In this document: in pieces, positions 36,096 through 48,891 of the stretch | Layout of the letters: each line of letters starts with the position of its first letter | How positions within the stretch are numbered: the stretch's first letter is position 1 | NCBI GenBank assembly: GCA_028673005.1 | Contig: CM054118.1 | Span: 59,279,338-59,343,337, forward strand | DNA length: 64,000 bases | Origin: Tanypteryx hageni | Taxonomy: Eukaryota > Arthropoda > Insecta > Odonata > Petaluridae | Reading direction: 5' to 3' | The notes under the pieces: generated by a model | The model's database searches: none | What the model saw: the letters and a program-made list of their open reading frames with translations, nothing else | Told to the model about the DNA's origin: nothing | Translations under genes and position numbers: made by a program

Positions 36096-37194
36096 ATGCG
36101 TTAATGTATTTATGGAGCTTATTATGAAGACCAGTAATTGGTTTCTTTATTAAATGTACTTTTAGTTGCTGAGGGGGAGCCAAAACTAACATTAATCCCA
36201 AACAATCACAAGGATCGAAACGTGTAACTTTAAGGGCGTTGATTCCACTTTATTTATTACTATTAGTTTTTCTATATTTTCTATGTTGATAATAAGTAAG
36301 CATGGTCTGAATTTATCCTATAGATGTTTCTGTTAAAATATTTAAAGATTAACTGCATACATATAAGTTTAACATTTGTCCGTGGTAGCTCCTACAATTT
36401 TACATGAGGTATGAGTGTGGCTTATGTTATCATTCACTTTTAAATGAAATCTGCGTTGAGAAGTAATACTGCTAAACTAAAATAGCCATTGTAGTAAATG
36501 TTAGAAGAAAAATGTATTTTACACTAGGCTGGGCGAGAATTTTGAATATTGTAATATTGTCTCTCCTGCCCGCTTATTCTGTGCTCCCACATAAAAACAT
36601 TGCTAGTGAAACTTGTGAAGGAGTGTACATTGTGTAAAATGTATTATCTCGATTATATAAGCTTTAATGTAATGACTGAAATAACGTTTATTGTGGAAGG
36701 ACCGGGCGTTATTTATATACAAATATATATTAAAATTAACGGTACTACGTATACGTATATCAATAAATATCTAGCATCACGCTTTGCCAAACATCTCATT
36801 TAGATCAATCACATATCTGACTTCACCCCAACTAGCCTTCATTTTTAAAAGAATAGTAGGAATTTTTACGTTTTAGAAGAATTAGAAATCGTCCACAGCT
36901 GCAATAATCCAAATGCATTAATTCTGAAAGTATAAACCTTTCCCCGCCGTTTTCCCATACAAATGCCTGTGTTCCACACCCCCTCCCACTCCTTCCCACC
37001 CACCAACTTCACCTGCCCACCACTCTCCAACATGATACCCATGCAACGCTGCCAATGCTTACTTTTCTTAGTCAACCTTCATTCCCAAAAATGCCACCGT
37101 GAACCTCTCGGATGGCCCAGATGTTGGTAAATCCTGATTAAATACCTTTTTAACCCAGAAAAATTGTGTTGTCAGAGCCCTTCAGATAGTAACT

Positions 37195-38607
37195 GCAATT
37201 ATTTTGTGTAGATGAACTGGCTATTAGCAGGACCACCATACGGACAGCTCCCATGCGCTTCCGTTCTGAACTCGCAGACAAATTGAAAAGTGAGTTTCAA
37301 GCACCATGTCCTCTCGTCGTGCAATGGGTTGGTAAACTTAGGCCGGATATAGCAGGAAAGCACCAGGTAAATCGTCTTCCTATCATCGTTCCGGTTGGAG
37401 GAATAAGGCAGCTACTTGGTGTTCCAAAACTAAATTCAAGTTCAGGTTTAGAATGGTTGTCTGCAGTACAAGATGATTTGGAAAGTGGAATGTAGCTGAT
37501 AGTATATCTGGAGTGTCATTTGGCAACACTAGTAGCAACACAGGTCGACTGGGTGGCGCTTCTGTATTGCTAAAAAGGAGTCTTTGGAGGAACCTGTTAT
37601 ACTTCCCTTGTCGGCACCACATTTGGAGATATTATAGAAATGCCTTTGAGAAGTGTCTTGGTTCCACGTCTGACCCCGAAGTTACGATATTTAAGCGCTT
37701 CCAGGCTGTGTGGCCGGAAATTGACCCTGAAAAATGCAAAACATGCAAGGACAACTTAATTGTAGCCCAGTATTTAATTATGGACAAAGACAACGACATT
37801 ATTTCCTTTGATGAGGGTCAGCTCGAGGCAACTTGTCAGCCCCGGGATGATTATCTCGAATTCCTCGAGTTAACTGCGACTTTTTTAGGTGAAATCCCTC
37901 GACGAGGGATATCTTTTCGAGCGCCTGGCCCAGTTCATGCCCGATGGATGTCAAAGGCAATTTATTCCTTCAAGACATGGATCTTTCGCAGTCAGTTTAA
38001 TCTGACCGCGAGAAAAGAAGAATAACTGCTTAAAGCTTGTATCTTTCTTGTTGTGGTGTGCGTGCGTGCATGGTTTCTAGCTTCAGAGTCTGTGTCAGCT
38101 CCTAGCAATGACTTGCAGCTTATCAAGACTCGGAGTAAATTCTCAGAGCATAACATCTCCTTGGCAAAAATTTTCTCTGCGAAATTTTCAGGATATTTGT
38201 GGTATTTATCCGAAGAATAATAGTAATGGCATTTTTTGATCCCGCGATTTCATCAGAGCATAAAAGACGCATGGTAACTTTCATCCGTTCTAGAGAGAGT
38301 TCGGACGAGCCAACAAAGCGCCTGAGCGTTGCTGCTTTGGAAACTCTAGCCCATTGCAAAATAGAAGATTTTTTCACAAAGCATATGACAGTTTTCTATC
38401 GAATTCTTCGAATTTTTCCTGACTTTTTAAATTCAGACCCAGAGGATTGGTAGCAAAGAGAAGATTTCCAGAGAGGTCTTCAAATAATTCGAGAACACCC
38501 TGTTGTTAATGACAATTCAGAGAGGGGAGTAGCTCTTATAGAAGAATATAGCGGGAGTTTAACTAGAGATGAAGAACAGCTTCAGTTCCCCCTTAAATTA
38601 AATTAAA
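37195..38607 (+). pseudogene. Transposase-like pseudogene, unassigned family
   Basis: Readable blocks in order: ISRTTIR (37,217 on), LVVQWVGKLRPD and RLPIIVPV, GNTSSNTGR (about 37,519), CRHHI (about 37,611), DEGQLEATCQPRDDYLEFLE (about 37,811), ARWMSKAIYSFKTW, APSNDLQL (about 38,098), FSGYLWYLSEE, FFDPAISSEHKRRMV (38,211 on), and SERGVALIEEYSG with RDEEQLQF at the end. I recognise this block order from an uncharacterised protein family repeated in arthropod and cnidarian genomes; CRHH and the preceding D/N-SNTGR block suggest an RNase-H-like, perhaps hAT-related, transposase. It is broken by frameshifts near 37,486 and 38,200 and by stops at 38,023 and 38,451. The acidic residue I expect before the SNTGR block reads Gly. 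Confidence 0.7.
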
Positions 38608-39044
38608 TGTTTCTTTATAATTCGAGCGATGAATATTATCTTTATATTAATTTTTTTAATTCCTTTGGTCACAGCATAATTATAATTTTTAAACTAAGTT
38701 AAGTGAAACTGGACGTAATGTCGTTGAAATAAGAACAGCACGCTTTTCTCACGCTGATGAGATTCACCCCATTCTTTTTAATCGGGGGAAAAATCTATGG
38801 AAATGGCATTTTTCAATCGTAAGGTAATGGCTAAAGTATTTCAGGGCGGAGAGAGCAAACACTGCTCCCAAGCTTCCTGAAATAGGTTTTATGATACTCA
38901 GAAAATATTTGGTCGATATGGCCGATTTTCCAAGTATTTAGGTCCCTGAATCCACCTCTAAGTATTATCCAATAGTGAAAATACTTCAGATGCAAGGTTT
39001 TTATATCTAGTGTGTGTATTATCTGAAAAATTATCATACTTCCA

Positions 39045-39352
39045 TAGTTTGATGCCCTAGCCTGCTAAATAAACAGAGGCGCCCTTATTTGTCTGACCAA
39101 ACATTCAAGGGCCAGGAAAGAGATGTAAATATTGAGCAAATTGAACAAAAAATAACGTGAATATTAAGCATCCTGGTCCCAACATTCCATATAACAGGCG
39201 TTTTAATAATAATAGAATAGAAAGTGTTATTACAATTTTAATGTCGTGCGTGTCGTCTCCTATGCTTTTACATGTGCCGTGCGTGTTATTTATTTTACGG
39301 CGGGCGCTAAATTTCAAACTGCGTTGTGACTCACAGTAATGTGACTATGCTC
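39045..39352 (-). repeat. Right inverted end of the transposon
   Basis: Inverse partner of 35,786-36,095. An additional sub-terminal module at about 38,880-39,000 matches 35,600-35,700 in inverse orientation, so module order differs between the two ends. Confidence 0.72.
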
Positions 39353-42300
39353 AAGATAGGACTTCTTGGCTACCGTAGTTGTCCTAGGACTCATGAGGTC
39401 CCCACCGCACTTAACGTTAACAAGCAATACTATACTTTCTACGGCTCTTTCGTAGTCTTTAATTTTCAGGGATATTTGCTTTTCAGATCGAACTCTTGAG
39501 CCTATTAAGGTTTTGAAGAGCTCCTAAAGGAAACGTATGACTTTCAGTGGTTCCTCCATCTATGACAATATTTCTCTACGTTCGTTTTTATAATCTTAAA
39601 TTTTTTATCTAGCCTGCTGAGAAAATTCAATTTTTTCTTCGTTTTCTGGAGTACATTTATCCACGAAAAACGTTCTCTTGTTTGGTTTCCATACAGATTT
39701 CTTTGGGTAGGCTTAGGATTATTAACAGCATCGTTGTAAGACTTTAGCCTAGCTAGCATGCCGTAGTATCCACGTAGATTAATAAAAAACCTCTCAAATG
39801 ATTCTTACTCTAATTTTATTTTACTTTATTAGCAGCATTACTCATTGCAGCGGCAATTACATATACGGAGCTCGCGATTGCTACTTAGTGTTACATCAAA
39901 CGCTATATTCCATGAAGTTTACTCGATTATACATACGAATTTAAAGAGCGACTGCGGTTGTGATTGATGATTTTCATCTTCTAGCTACTTACACTTAATG
40001 TTAACGAGATAACTTTCTGTGGTAGAGGCTTCCTTGGATCTTATTAGATGCGATTTATTTCTGTATCTTCGCAGTCACTCCGTCACTTCCTGTAGTTTCC
40101 TATTTCGCACGTTCGCAGCGTTCGCGATTCCAGTTTGCTGACGCATTACCACTTTCCGTGTTCTCTTATTGACTTCCATTCCGCAAAGAGAATCTCCTCA
40201 AATTCAAAAGGATTGCGAAGGCGAGGGGAAACTTTCACCTGCAACGCCGTGGCAACTTCAGGGGGAGGGAAGGATTGAATAAGGCACCGGAAGGAACATT
40301 TCTAAGAGGATGGAGGCAAGGAGAGAGGCTTGAGTTTTTGAAATAAATTTAGAAAGGGAACGCAAAAAGTCCGTGTGTTTATATATGGATATGAATATCC
40401 CAGCTCACTCCAATGGATGGATATGCGAAACCGCACACATTTACGCCCGACCAAAAGTCTTTAAACTATATCATCAGTACTTCGATGCATAAGAAAGATT
40501 TTAAGACTGATGAATTCCGATAATCAGGAATTTTGCAACTTGTTAAAAGGTAGGTTTAACGAAATTGTAGATTGAAAGTATTTTCTGGGGGCAGTTTATC
40601 AAACATGTACTGTTCTTTCAAACCAAGTTTGTTTCACACATTCATAATGAACTAGCATGTTTACCCGTTATTCGCCCATTCCATGGATCTAATTATTTTT
40701 AATTTTCTATTTTTTATGCTCGACACAAAAATGTTGCCTTTTTATGCTCATTATCATAGATGAATCGTCACTGATCAAAGGGAAAAGGTTCAATCGGAAT
40801 TGGACCAGATAATCTCTAGCTATGAGTCTACATACAGACAAACATGTATTATGCATGAATAGTATATAGATGTGCTACTGTCCGCGAAGTTTGAAAATCC
40901 ATTACTAATCCAGCTGGATGCTACGGTGACAATAGTAATCTAAAATGAAAAATTTGGTTCATCCCGCTTTGAGAAAGAGGATTTTTCTACGTATTCCCTG
41001 GTCTTTCTCATAAATACAGAGTGAGATGACTAAAAAAAAATTCACGGAGGTGAAAAGTGGAAATACGAGAGGTTATGCAGCATCTTCTGTGAATGGAAAA
41101 TGCTTAAGACGGGTGAAATTTGATGAGGCAATATCTCCAAATGTGAATTTCCGTTTGAAGGAAAATTTTCGTGTAAGAGTTTCGAGTGTACGGGAATCGC
41201 TTTCGAGTGGATTTACTCTGTCTCCCTTTTTCATGAGGCTGAGAGATTATGGTTCCCGCGAGCTTCAGGTTTCTCTAATATTGTGGCGAGTGGAAGCGGA
41301 ATATCCTCCTTTCTCCATTCTCGACGATATAATAAGTTTTTTTTTTGCAGACAGAAGTCGTATTTAAGCGAGAGCAATTTGATTCTGTATAAGGTTCTTG
41401 TAAGGGGAAGTAGATAACGTATAGAAATAACTTGACAGCTTGGAATGAGCGGATGAGAAGGACTGCTTTTTTATTGCTGCTCCAGGATTTCAATTTGTCT
41501 TGTAGGAATATAACACCAAGTACAAAGGATAACACATTTTATGCGAATAATCTGGAACTAAACTAAATAATCGTTGCTTAAATTCTAACGCGACTTTACT
41601 CCGCTATTGCCGCTTTCGATGTTGAAGCTTTTTACGCATTAAACGAACATTTTTAAAATTGAAATTAAATTTTAACGATTCCGTGTTAAAAAAGCGCAGT
41701 CTACAAAAAGTACACAGTATCACTACTGTGCTGTATAAGAAACGAAATTAAAATATTCCTAGGAGTACAATAAAAAAAGACGCCTCAATTTATTGTGTTT
41801 ATTCAATCATTTGAAATAATGTACGAAACTCGATGTCTCGTGCGTAAAGTTATTTCGTCATTATCTCTTTCTTTTCGGCACAATTAACATATGCATCACG
41901 GAATTTATTTTTGAAGAAGTATCCTTAGGTGACTATATATAGGTTTGACTAAGATTTTTAGATTAATTTCTGAAAAATATGGTTAAGATTACCAGGTATA
42001 ACGAACTGCAAATAATTAATTTTATTGAACTGATTTTTTGCAGAAGTTTGATCTGGCCCATTTATGAAATTTATCAACATCATTGGAAATAAACAATTCC
42101 ATGTATTAGAGTGACTGAAAATGTAGCATAAACAATGAATTTTCAAGATCGTAAAATCAAACACCAATGCATATTACATCATTTGTATTAAATATCCGAG
42201 TTAGATGCCTGTTTTTGGCAATGAGGATAGCGTGAAGTCATTCATGTTGATGGTTAATTCAAGATAACGAACCCGAGTGCTGGCGTTCATCACTATGTAA

Positions 42301-42968
42301 ACAGCTAAATTTTAACAGCAATGGGAATTTTTATTTTGTTTGGTGTAGTTTATTCTCTCCATACACGATAGGTCGTTTTGGTGTCTATGAACTATCGAAA
42401 GGTAAGAATATCGCTGATCAATTTGTCTGTCACGTTGAGATGTGATTTCTGTTCTATTCAAATTCCTAAACTATAAAATCCACGTATTTCGTATTATTTG
42501 AAGCATCTTATTACGTGATTCATCGGGATGATTCCAGTTTGTTGTTTCTCTAGCTAGCTAATGAATTTTAGTTTTTGAAGTATCGTTCCAGTTTAATACG
42601 AAATAAAATATGGAAAAATTCTAGAGTTATTCGTATAAATCGGATTGTCCATTAAGATCGTTTGTAGGAAATAAATTACTTTATAGAATAGTTATTCAGA
42701 ATACTTAAATCGGCTCAAGAGGTATTATTATTAAGAAATATGTGATAGAAATGCTGACATCTATGGCGGTAAAAATTTAGTTAGGCTTTCTCAAGAAAGA
42801 TGATGTTGCATTTTTGTAACTAAACGAAACAATGGCATTTTAGACCCTATTTTTCTTAATTATGCCATTATTTAGGGTAGAACAAATATCAATTTTGGCT
42901 TACATACTTGTTATGAAATTTGACGAAATTATAGGTATTATTATTAAATTTGTAAAGAAAGAAATGCA
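39353..42968. other. Intergenic sequence, nothing recognised
   Basis: Mostly AT-rich. A moderately CpG-containing patch lies near 40,080-40,260. A 113-codon frame at 41,026-41,367 has no recognisable motif. No RNA genes or element ends were found. Confidence 0.5.
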
Positions 42969-43010
42969 TTAAATATTAAATAAAACTAATTAGTTTTATT
43001 TAATATTTAA
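42969..43010. repeat. 42-bp perfect palindrome
   Basis: The sequence reads identically on both strands across 42 bases, centred on CTAATTAG between 42,989 and 42,990, with each arm 21 bases long. It is entirely A/T except for one C-G pair near the centre. Possible origins are a tiny fold-back element or a replication-error palindrome. Confidence 0.95.
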
Positions 43011-43202
43011 ACCATCGAGTCATCACATGTTAATTACATAAAGAATTGTTTACAATACTAGGCCGATAATGCTATTCGTAAGATTTCTCGACGTAGCTAT
43101 TTGTGTTCCTTCAAAATTTTGCACCGTTACTAATCTTAATGCGATGAAGTTTATATTGCAATGTAACAGATAGCACTGCATTTTATTTGAAGATTTGTAC
43201 TC

Positions 43203-44159
43203 TTAACCCTTCAGTAGTCGCGCTGTTTTTTGTTCCGCTTAAGGTCGCGTGGGGTATTTCATTACTCAAAAAAAATTTGTAGTTAAAAGTAGTAAAATTT
43301 GTATTTAATGTTTTGTTGACGTTATATGCTGAGATGATTTCTACGTTATCTCTGAACAAATAAATGACACATTGGTATTAAAATCTTTATTTGCATTCAG
43401 ATAGGAATTTGATAATGGCAGAATGAAAGAATAAAGGGATCGTATCAAAATGGCTTATGAAAATTTTTTATTTAAATGTAATAACAACACGAAAACCTGA
43501 TAAAAGGCAAAAAAATTATCTTTAGAAATGCAAAAATAATGTATTATGTATTAGTGGAACTTCGGTTTCATTTGAGTAACCTTTCTTGCGAGCTAAATTG
43601 AAGTTGTTTCACAAAGTTAGATTGCCATATCTTTTTTCAAGGTACTGCACATTATGAAATATTACTAAAAATGAAAGCAATTACTAAATGAAATTAACTA
43701 ATTAGCGGTAACTGACTGACTGCTCAAGGCCACGGAAGGGGGGATGCGAACCTGCAGCGCTCCACTTGAAGTTATAGAAAGGGTCAACACGCTACAGCGC
43801 TCCAGTAGTAAACAGTACAACTAATTAGATGCCTGGGGTATTCAAATGCCCCGCGCGAGATCATATACTCTAGTTTTATTGCTCATACTGAACAAAAGTA
43901 ATAAATCATGCTCAGAAAACGGATAGCAGAATCATAAGTCAATTTTCAAAACTGTAACGCCAGTAGTCGCGTGTGGTATTTGTATGCCCCCGTCTACTTT
44001 CAACCTCTGTCACAGCTAAACTGATGGTCTTACAATGTTGCCAAACGATTAGGAGTCGACCATAGGATGTCTTTGAAAGGTATAGAAAGGCACAGTAAGC
44101 TACTGCGATCTAGTATGAAATGCCAGAACTAATTATAAGCGAGACCACTCCCGTGTTAA
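43203..44159. mobile_element. piggyBac-like TTAA element D, 957 bp, internally duplicated
   Basis: TTAA (43,203-43,206) followed by CCCTTCAGTAGTCGCGCTG, and GCGAGACCACTCCCGTG followed by TTAA (44,156-44,159). Reverse-complemented, the right end starts CACGGGAGTGGTCTCGC. Inside, GCCAGTAGTCGCGTGTGG (near 43,963) repeats the left end, and the stretch near 43,775-43,860 (TATAGAAAGG, GCTACAGCGCTC, AACTAATTAG) repeats the right part at 44,080-44,140. The structure looks like two partial copies in tandem. No transposase is present. Confidence 0.62.
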
Positions 44160-46139
44160 TGTGTATCAATTGACATCACTTGTTTATGACAGAACTTTTC
44201 TCGCTCCATTAATTTTTAAAGCAACATCTGCTCCATGCAGTTGTTTGTATTGCAATATATACTCGTAGGATCTAATTTAACATTTTTGCATCCCATTCAA
44301 TAATTATTTATAATGAGTATAATGTACGATAAACTAATAATCATATTCTAAGAATTGCAAGTTATTATCGATATAAAAACTTTATTTTTTTCCCAGCGTA
44401 ATTTTGTTTGAGCACATTTTAATGAAATAAGTGTACTTTAGGTGAGACCTGCTTCATTTTTACTCTTTTTGCCAGATTGGAATTTAATATTTTAAAATCT
44501 AATACCGAGTCAAACGCTCGTTAACATTTTTCCTTTTTCCTCTAAAAAATATATATGTAATTCATTGATTAAAATTCCAGGGCAGCCGAGCCACTGTGAT
44601 TATATATATTTTTTTAATTTCCCTCGTGAGTATGAGAATTACACAATTTTCTCGTGGCCTGTACGTAATTATTATCGTTATTTTTGTTTTTAATGCTGTT
44701 ACTTTGTTTTATTACTTGCTAAGCAAAACCCACATCGAAAAAATTCCACTCTAAAAGGCCTTTTAAAAAAATATATACTACAAAGTTTTCGACATACACG
44801 ACTGTTGTCAAGTAATTACTTTAATTTTTGCTCTTTGTTACACCTTCATAGACATTTCGCCTGCGACTTGTTTCATGGATTATCTTTTAAATAAATTTCC
44901 TTCTGTCATTTTCTCATCATCATACTGAAAAGGTACATTTGGATTTTATATAGAAGCTTTCTCTTGGTTTTGATTCCTCTGCAAAGAAAAGCTTCCTTTC
45001 AAACGCCTTTGACGGAGTTCGGTCTTTATGTCTGGAGCAGAGTTCCTTTGTTGTTTACTTGTTGGGCGGCTTAGCATTTAATTTTCTTTTGAAACAAAAA
45101 AACACTTTCAATCATTTCTGACTCTCTTATTTTTGATAGCGTATCTCCAAGGAGTTACTAATTTGTTTATGGCTGATTGAAAAACTTTCTCGTTTTTACG
45201 TCGATAAAAAAACAAAGATAAATATTAACGCGGTTGCACAGAATATCAGAACGGTACGCACTGGCGGAAATGTAACTAACTTCACTGAAGTTAAAATATG
45301 GAAAACTTCCTCATTAAATATTATAAATGGCGGAGAATTTAGCGATATTTTGGTATTTTATTTAGTTGTATAAGGGTAGATTGATTGATTGCTTCCTTTT
45401 CTCGAGGCCGTGGTTTTGAATTTTGCTATTAGAACGAATAACTTTCTTGTCGTTATCATCATTAATCAACCCTTTGATAACGACATTGTATATATTTTAA
45501 CAGTTATCGACGAATAGATGTGAATTTTCAAATTTAATGTTTTCTAAAAATTAAATTGTCATTATATCATGTCGATTATGCGATCAATCTTAAAATTTTA
45601 GGTTTTACTAAACTGTTACTCATACATACTAAAATACTCAGATTTTCTAATTTAATACCGTTATAGTTAACCAACGAGATAAAAATACTTATTCGAATTA
45701 ATTATCTTGTACGGCATTTGTAAAAGTTGCTTCAAGCCGCGTCACATTCACCTGGCATATTTGAATTTACGCTCGAATTAAAATAACGGCTTGTTCCATA
45801 CTCTAACAGCTCACCTCATGAACACAATTCTGTATTATTACCACCACCATTTGTCGTTGAAATTCCACGCTACCCCTATTCAGAGCTCACATAATATTTC
45901 AAGGAAGTTTTTCCCAAAAAAATATATTATCGTGATATATAGATCGCCATTTCTCCTTTCAGCGTTGTTTTCAATGCGGCGACGATACAATCGACTTTTT
46001 GTTTAATCGATTAAGGCGGCATTATATGGATTTCTGGCCGATATTCTCATCAGATGACGGCCCAGCACTGCGTTCTCACGGAATGCCGAAATGGAGGCCT
46101 TGGAGCTCTTTATTTCTCCTCCGACAGTCATTTTTTTCT
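44160..46139. other. AT-rich sequence, nothing recognised
   Basis: No supported coding or element ends. Confidence 0.55.
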
Positions 46140-46157
46140 TCTCTCCCTCTTTCTCTA

Positions 46158-46204
<47 letters not shown>

Positions 46205-46210
46205 AACACA
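46140..46210 (+). repeat. CT then CA microsatellite
   Basis: CTCTCT runs pass directly into CACACA runs (about 46,164-46,210), a compound microsatellite. Confidence 0.95.
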
Positions 46211-48640
46211 TTGTGTTCGTTCTCGCAGCTGATTCATGAGGCTCGTGATGAAGACAACTTACCTGGCGGGTGGCAGATCGTATTCAGGACGATTCCATTG
46301 TGCTCTCTCTCGGTAGGGTATTGGAGTATGGGGAGGGGGCGAGGGAAGTGGAACGGGGTAAGGAGTTTCCAGAGGCGAGAATGGGAGAAAGGGTTCGTAC
46401 GACGGGGTCCGTGGGGCGTTCAAAAAAACTTATACCAGATAGCGTTGCGTGGCGTGCCGTTGAGAACGTTTTTCATTACGTAGTCTAGCTCGAAGATTTC
46501 CAAGAAACGCTGGAAGAATACGTCCCGGACGTATACATGAATAATGGAACGAGCTCACTGGAAGACATTTGCCTTCGCGCCAGATTCTTCGCTTGTAGCG
46601 TGAATTTATCAATCGCGACTCGAAAATGAGACGGAGGAATCCACGGTGAGATGTTGGATTCTAAAGGTTGGTACAAGTTTCTCGCGTCCTCTTTGGAGTG
46701 TATCAATTCGACTAATTTCTGTTCGTCAACCCATTTTAAGTTCTCATCCATTATTACATCGCACATTAAGACAAAAGGGTTTGTCAGCCAACAAGCTGGA
46801 ATGGTTTTATTATTTTATCTTTTTCGTTCATTAGGGCAAAAAGGGAGTAATGATTCAACCTTAGGGTTTAATATTAGGATAAACCCTGCTTCAACTTAAT
46901 CTAGGGAAGAGGAGATTTTACGTATTACCACCACGGCGCTGCCGCTCCGATTGACCTTAAGACATAATTATACCATTTTATTTTAAATAAAAACAATGCG
47001 ATTAAATTTTTAGAATTAGATTGTTTTAAAATATATTGTTATTAGTAGTTCTAAAACAGGCTAATTGTGAGGTAAATGAAATTCGTAGGAATTTGAGTGT
47101 GAAAGTCAAGTTTATGTTTTAATATAGTTCTCTTTGATCTAAATTATTCTATAAAATGATTCAGTCGTTTCAGAAACATATTTAATAGTCCTAGTAAAAC
47201 ATACTCATCGTAAACTATTTAACAGTTGGATTATTTTGAACGTGAAATCTAAGGTATATGAACTGTAGTAGCTAAGATAGGCCTCTATCGTTATTTTCAA
47301 ACTGGATAAATAAAAATAATAAATTGAATTAAAATAAACTGAAATGAGCAACATAATATAATAGGTTTATTTACCGTAGGTGGTATGACATTTATCATTT
47401 TAAGTGACGCTTCGACATAGCTTCGTCGAATTAAATCTGCATGAATTGTAGCAGCAAGATCCATGCGAGATAAATCACTAAAACAGCTCTCGTTTCTGGC
47501 GTGACTTTTTCAATCACCGCAGCCTCTTTCCTTCACGCAGCACTACTAAAAATAGATATATCGAGATAAGAAAAAACCGTCATCAAACTCGACAATGATG
47601 CGACTCAGATGCGATGCCTCGCTCTCAGTGGCGAGGGTATTTTGCGGGTCATTGTTGTGGGCACAATGCAATGTTTGGTCCCCAAGACTTTATCTGATTA
47701 TGTTCCTCGGCGGAATCTCCATTAGGAGCAATTAGGGGAGCGGAGTCTGTCTTCCCACCCCCTCCCCTTTCCCACAACCCTCTATTCCTCTCTCTCACAC
47801 ACACACACCGCCTTTTAAGGGTTATCATAGGGTTCCTTACATTATCGCTCCCAGTTCATCTTACGCCGTTAATCTCCCCATCCTTTTATTAATCTCACCC
47901 AGCGTCACTTGGAGGCGAACTTTCGCTTTCAAAACTTCCAAAATTCGTCCCACACGGTATCCTTCCCTCCCTCCTTCCACTTTCTTCTCCCTCCTGTTCC
48001 TCTTTTGTGAACTCAACCTCTTAAGGAGGACCCTTTGCGTCGAAGATCAGAGTCTTCTTCTTCTTAGGTGGAAGTTTTGGAAGCATCTCACCCCTTCCTC
48101 CCAACCACCACTCCCATAATCCCGCGCGACACGGGTCGAATATGACAGGGAACGATGGGATAAGGATTGTCCCTACGCGTAAAAACCACAAATTCGTCCT
48201 AGTTTCGTGAGAGATAGAGAGAGATTTTGGGAGTGATGAGGAGGAGGAAAGGTTGGAAGCATATGAAACTTTGTGTACGTGCGTTTCATTATATACGAGG
48301 AAAAATAGGTTTAAATCCTGGTATCCCCGCGGCGGGTGGTTATGACCCTTATTTCACGCCACCCGTACTACTTTTGTTTAGCCGGCGATGTTGTGATAAA
48401 TGACACTCCAGGACTTCGGTGTGATTGATGGAATCGTACTAGCGGAGGAGGTTGAGTAGTGCTGGGAAGCGACTCCGATCCACTCTGGGAAATCGTGATG
48501 AATAATATGATCCCTGAAATGTTCCGAAAGAAAGTATTTTTTTACTGAAGATGTTGAATAGTTTCTGGGCACGGAAACGTTTCAATAGGAGTTATTTCTA
48601 GCGATAAGCTCACACACAGGCACATATCTACACACATGAA
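46211..48640. other. Intergenic sequence with unexplained short frames
   Basis: Frames at 46,091-46,483 (plus) and 46,766-46,485 (minus) are the longest here; the minus frame (with KWVDEQKLVELIH) has fairly ordinary composition but matches no family I can name. A short pyrimidine-rich patch lies at 47,750-47,810 and 47,960-48,000. Confidence 0.4.
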
Positions 48641-48656
48641 CATACATACATGCATA

Positions 48657-48658
<2 letters not shown>

Positions 48659-48704
<46 letters not shown>
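48659..48704. repeat. TA microsatellite
   Basis: About 22 TA dinucleotides. Open frames reading Ile-Tyr repeats across it are artefacts. Confidence 0.97.
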
Positions 48705-48708
<4 letters not shown>

Positions 48709-48775
48709 TCAGGAAAAGGAATGGTAGTGATGAGGGTGGCAACAAGGTGTTGAAGGAAGCCCAGCGGACACTTAC

Positions 48776-48860
48776 CAAGTTAAGGACCAAGTTGGCAGGC
48801 TGCTCGGGGCGTCGAAGAGACATACAAAACACGAAAGCTTTTCGGGCGCATGTCCTTCAT
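48776..48860 (-). other. Exon-like segment between two TA arrays (speculative)
   Basis: On the minus strand a pyrimidine-rich run ending CCACCGCAG is followed by 85 bases and then G|GTAAGTGT, a strong donor. One frame is open through all 85 bases (it contains EGHAPEKLSCFVC). The plus strand is also open across the segment. The island of ordinary composition, about 187 bp, sits between TA arrays at 48,659-48,704 and 48,892-48,921. Neither peptide is recognised; this may be an exon or the body of an inserted repeat. Confidence 0.2.
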
Positions 48861-48891
48861 CTGCGGTGGAGAGATGGAGAGAGAGAGTAAC

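Larger units (their letters stand above)
35786..39352 (+). mobile_element. Decayed DNA transposon with about 300-bp inverted ends
   Basis: The left end (about 35,786-36,095) and right end (about 39,045-39,352) are inverted copies of each other at roughly 70-75% by eye. Shared landmarks include GTCACAACGCA, GACATTAAAATTGTAATAAC, CTTAATATTCAC and CAATATTTA. Between them is a broken transposase-like gene on the plus strand (37,195-38,607). Long ends plus a central transposase relic support an autonomous DNA transposon that has decayed. The superfamily is unclear. Exact termini and the target duplication were not resolved. Confidence 0.65.

Noticed and set aside
46485..46766. 93-codon minus-strand frame with ordinary composition
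   Set aside because: No recognisable domain, no convincing splice borders; cannot be distinguished from chance.
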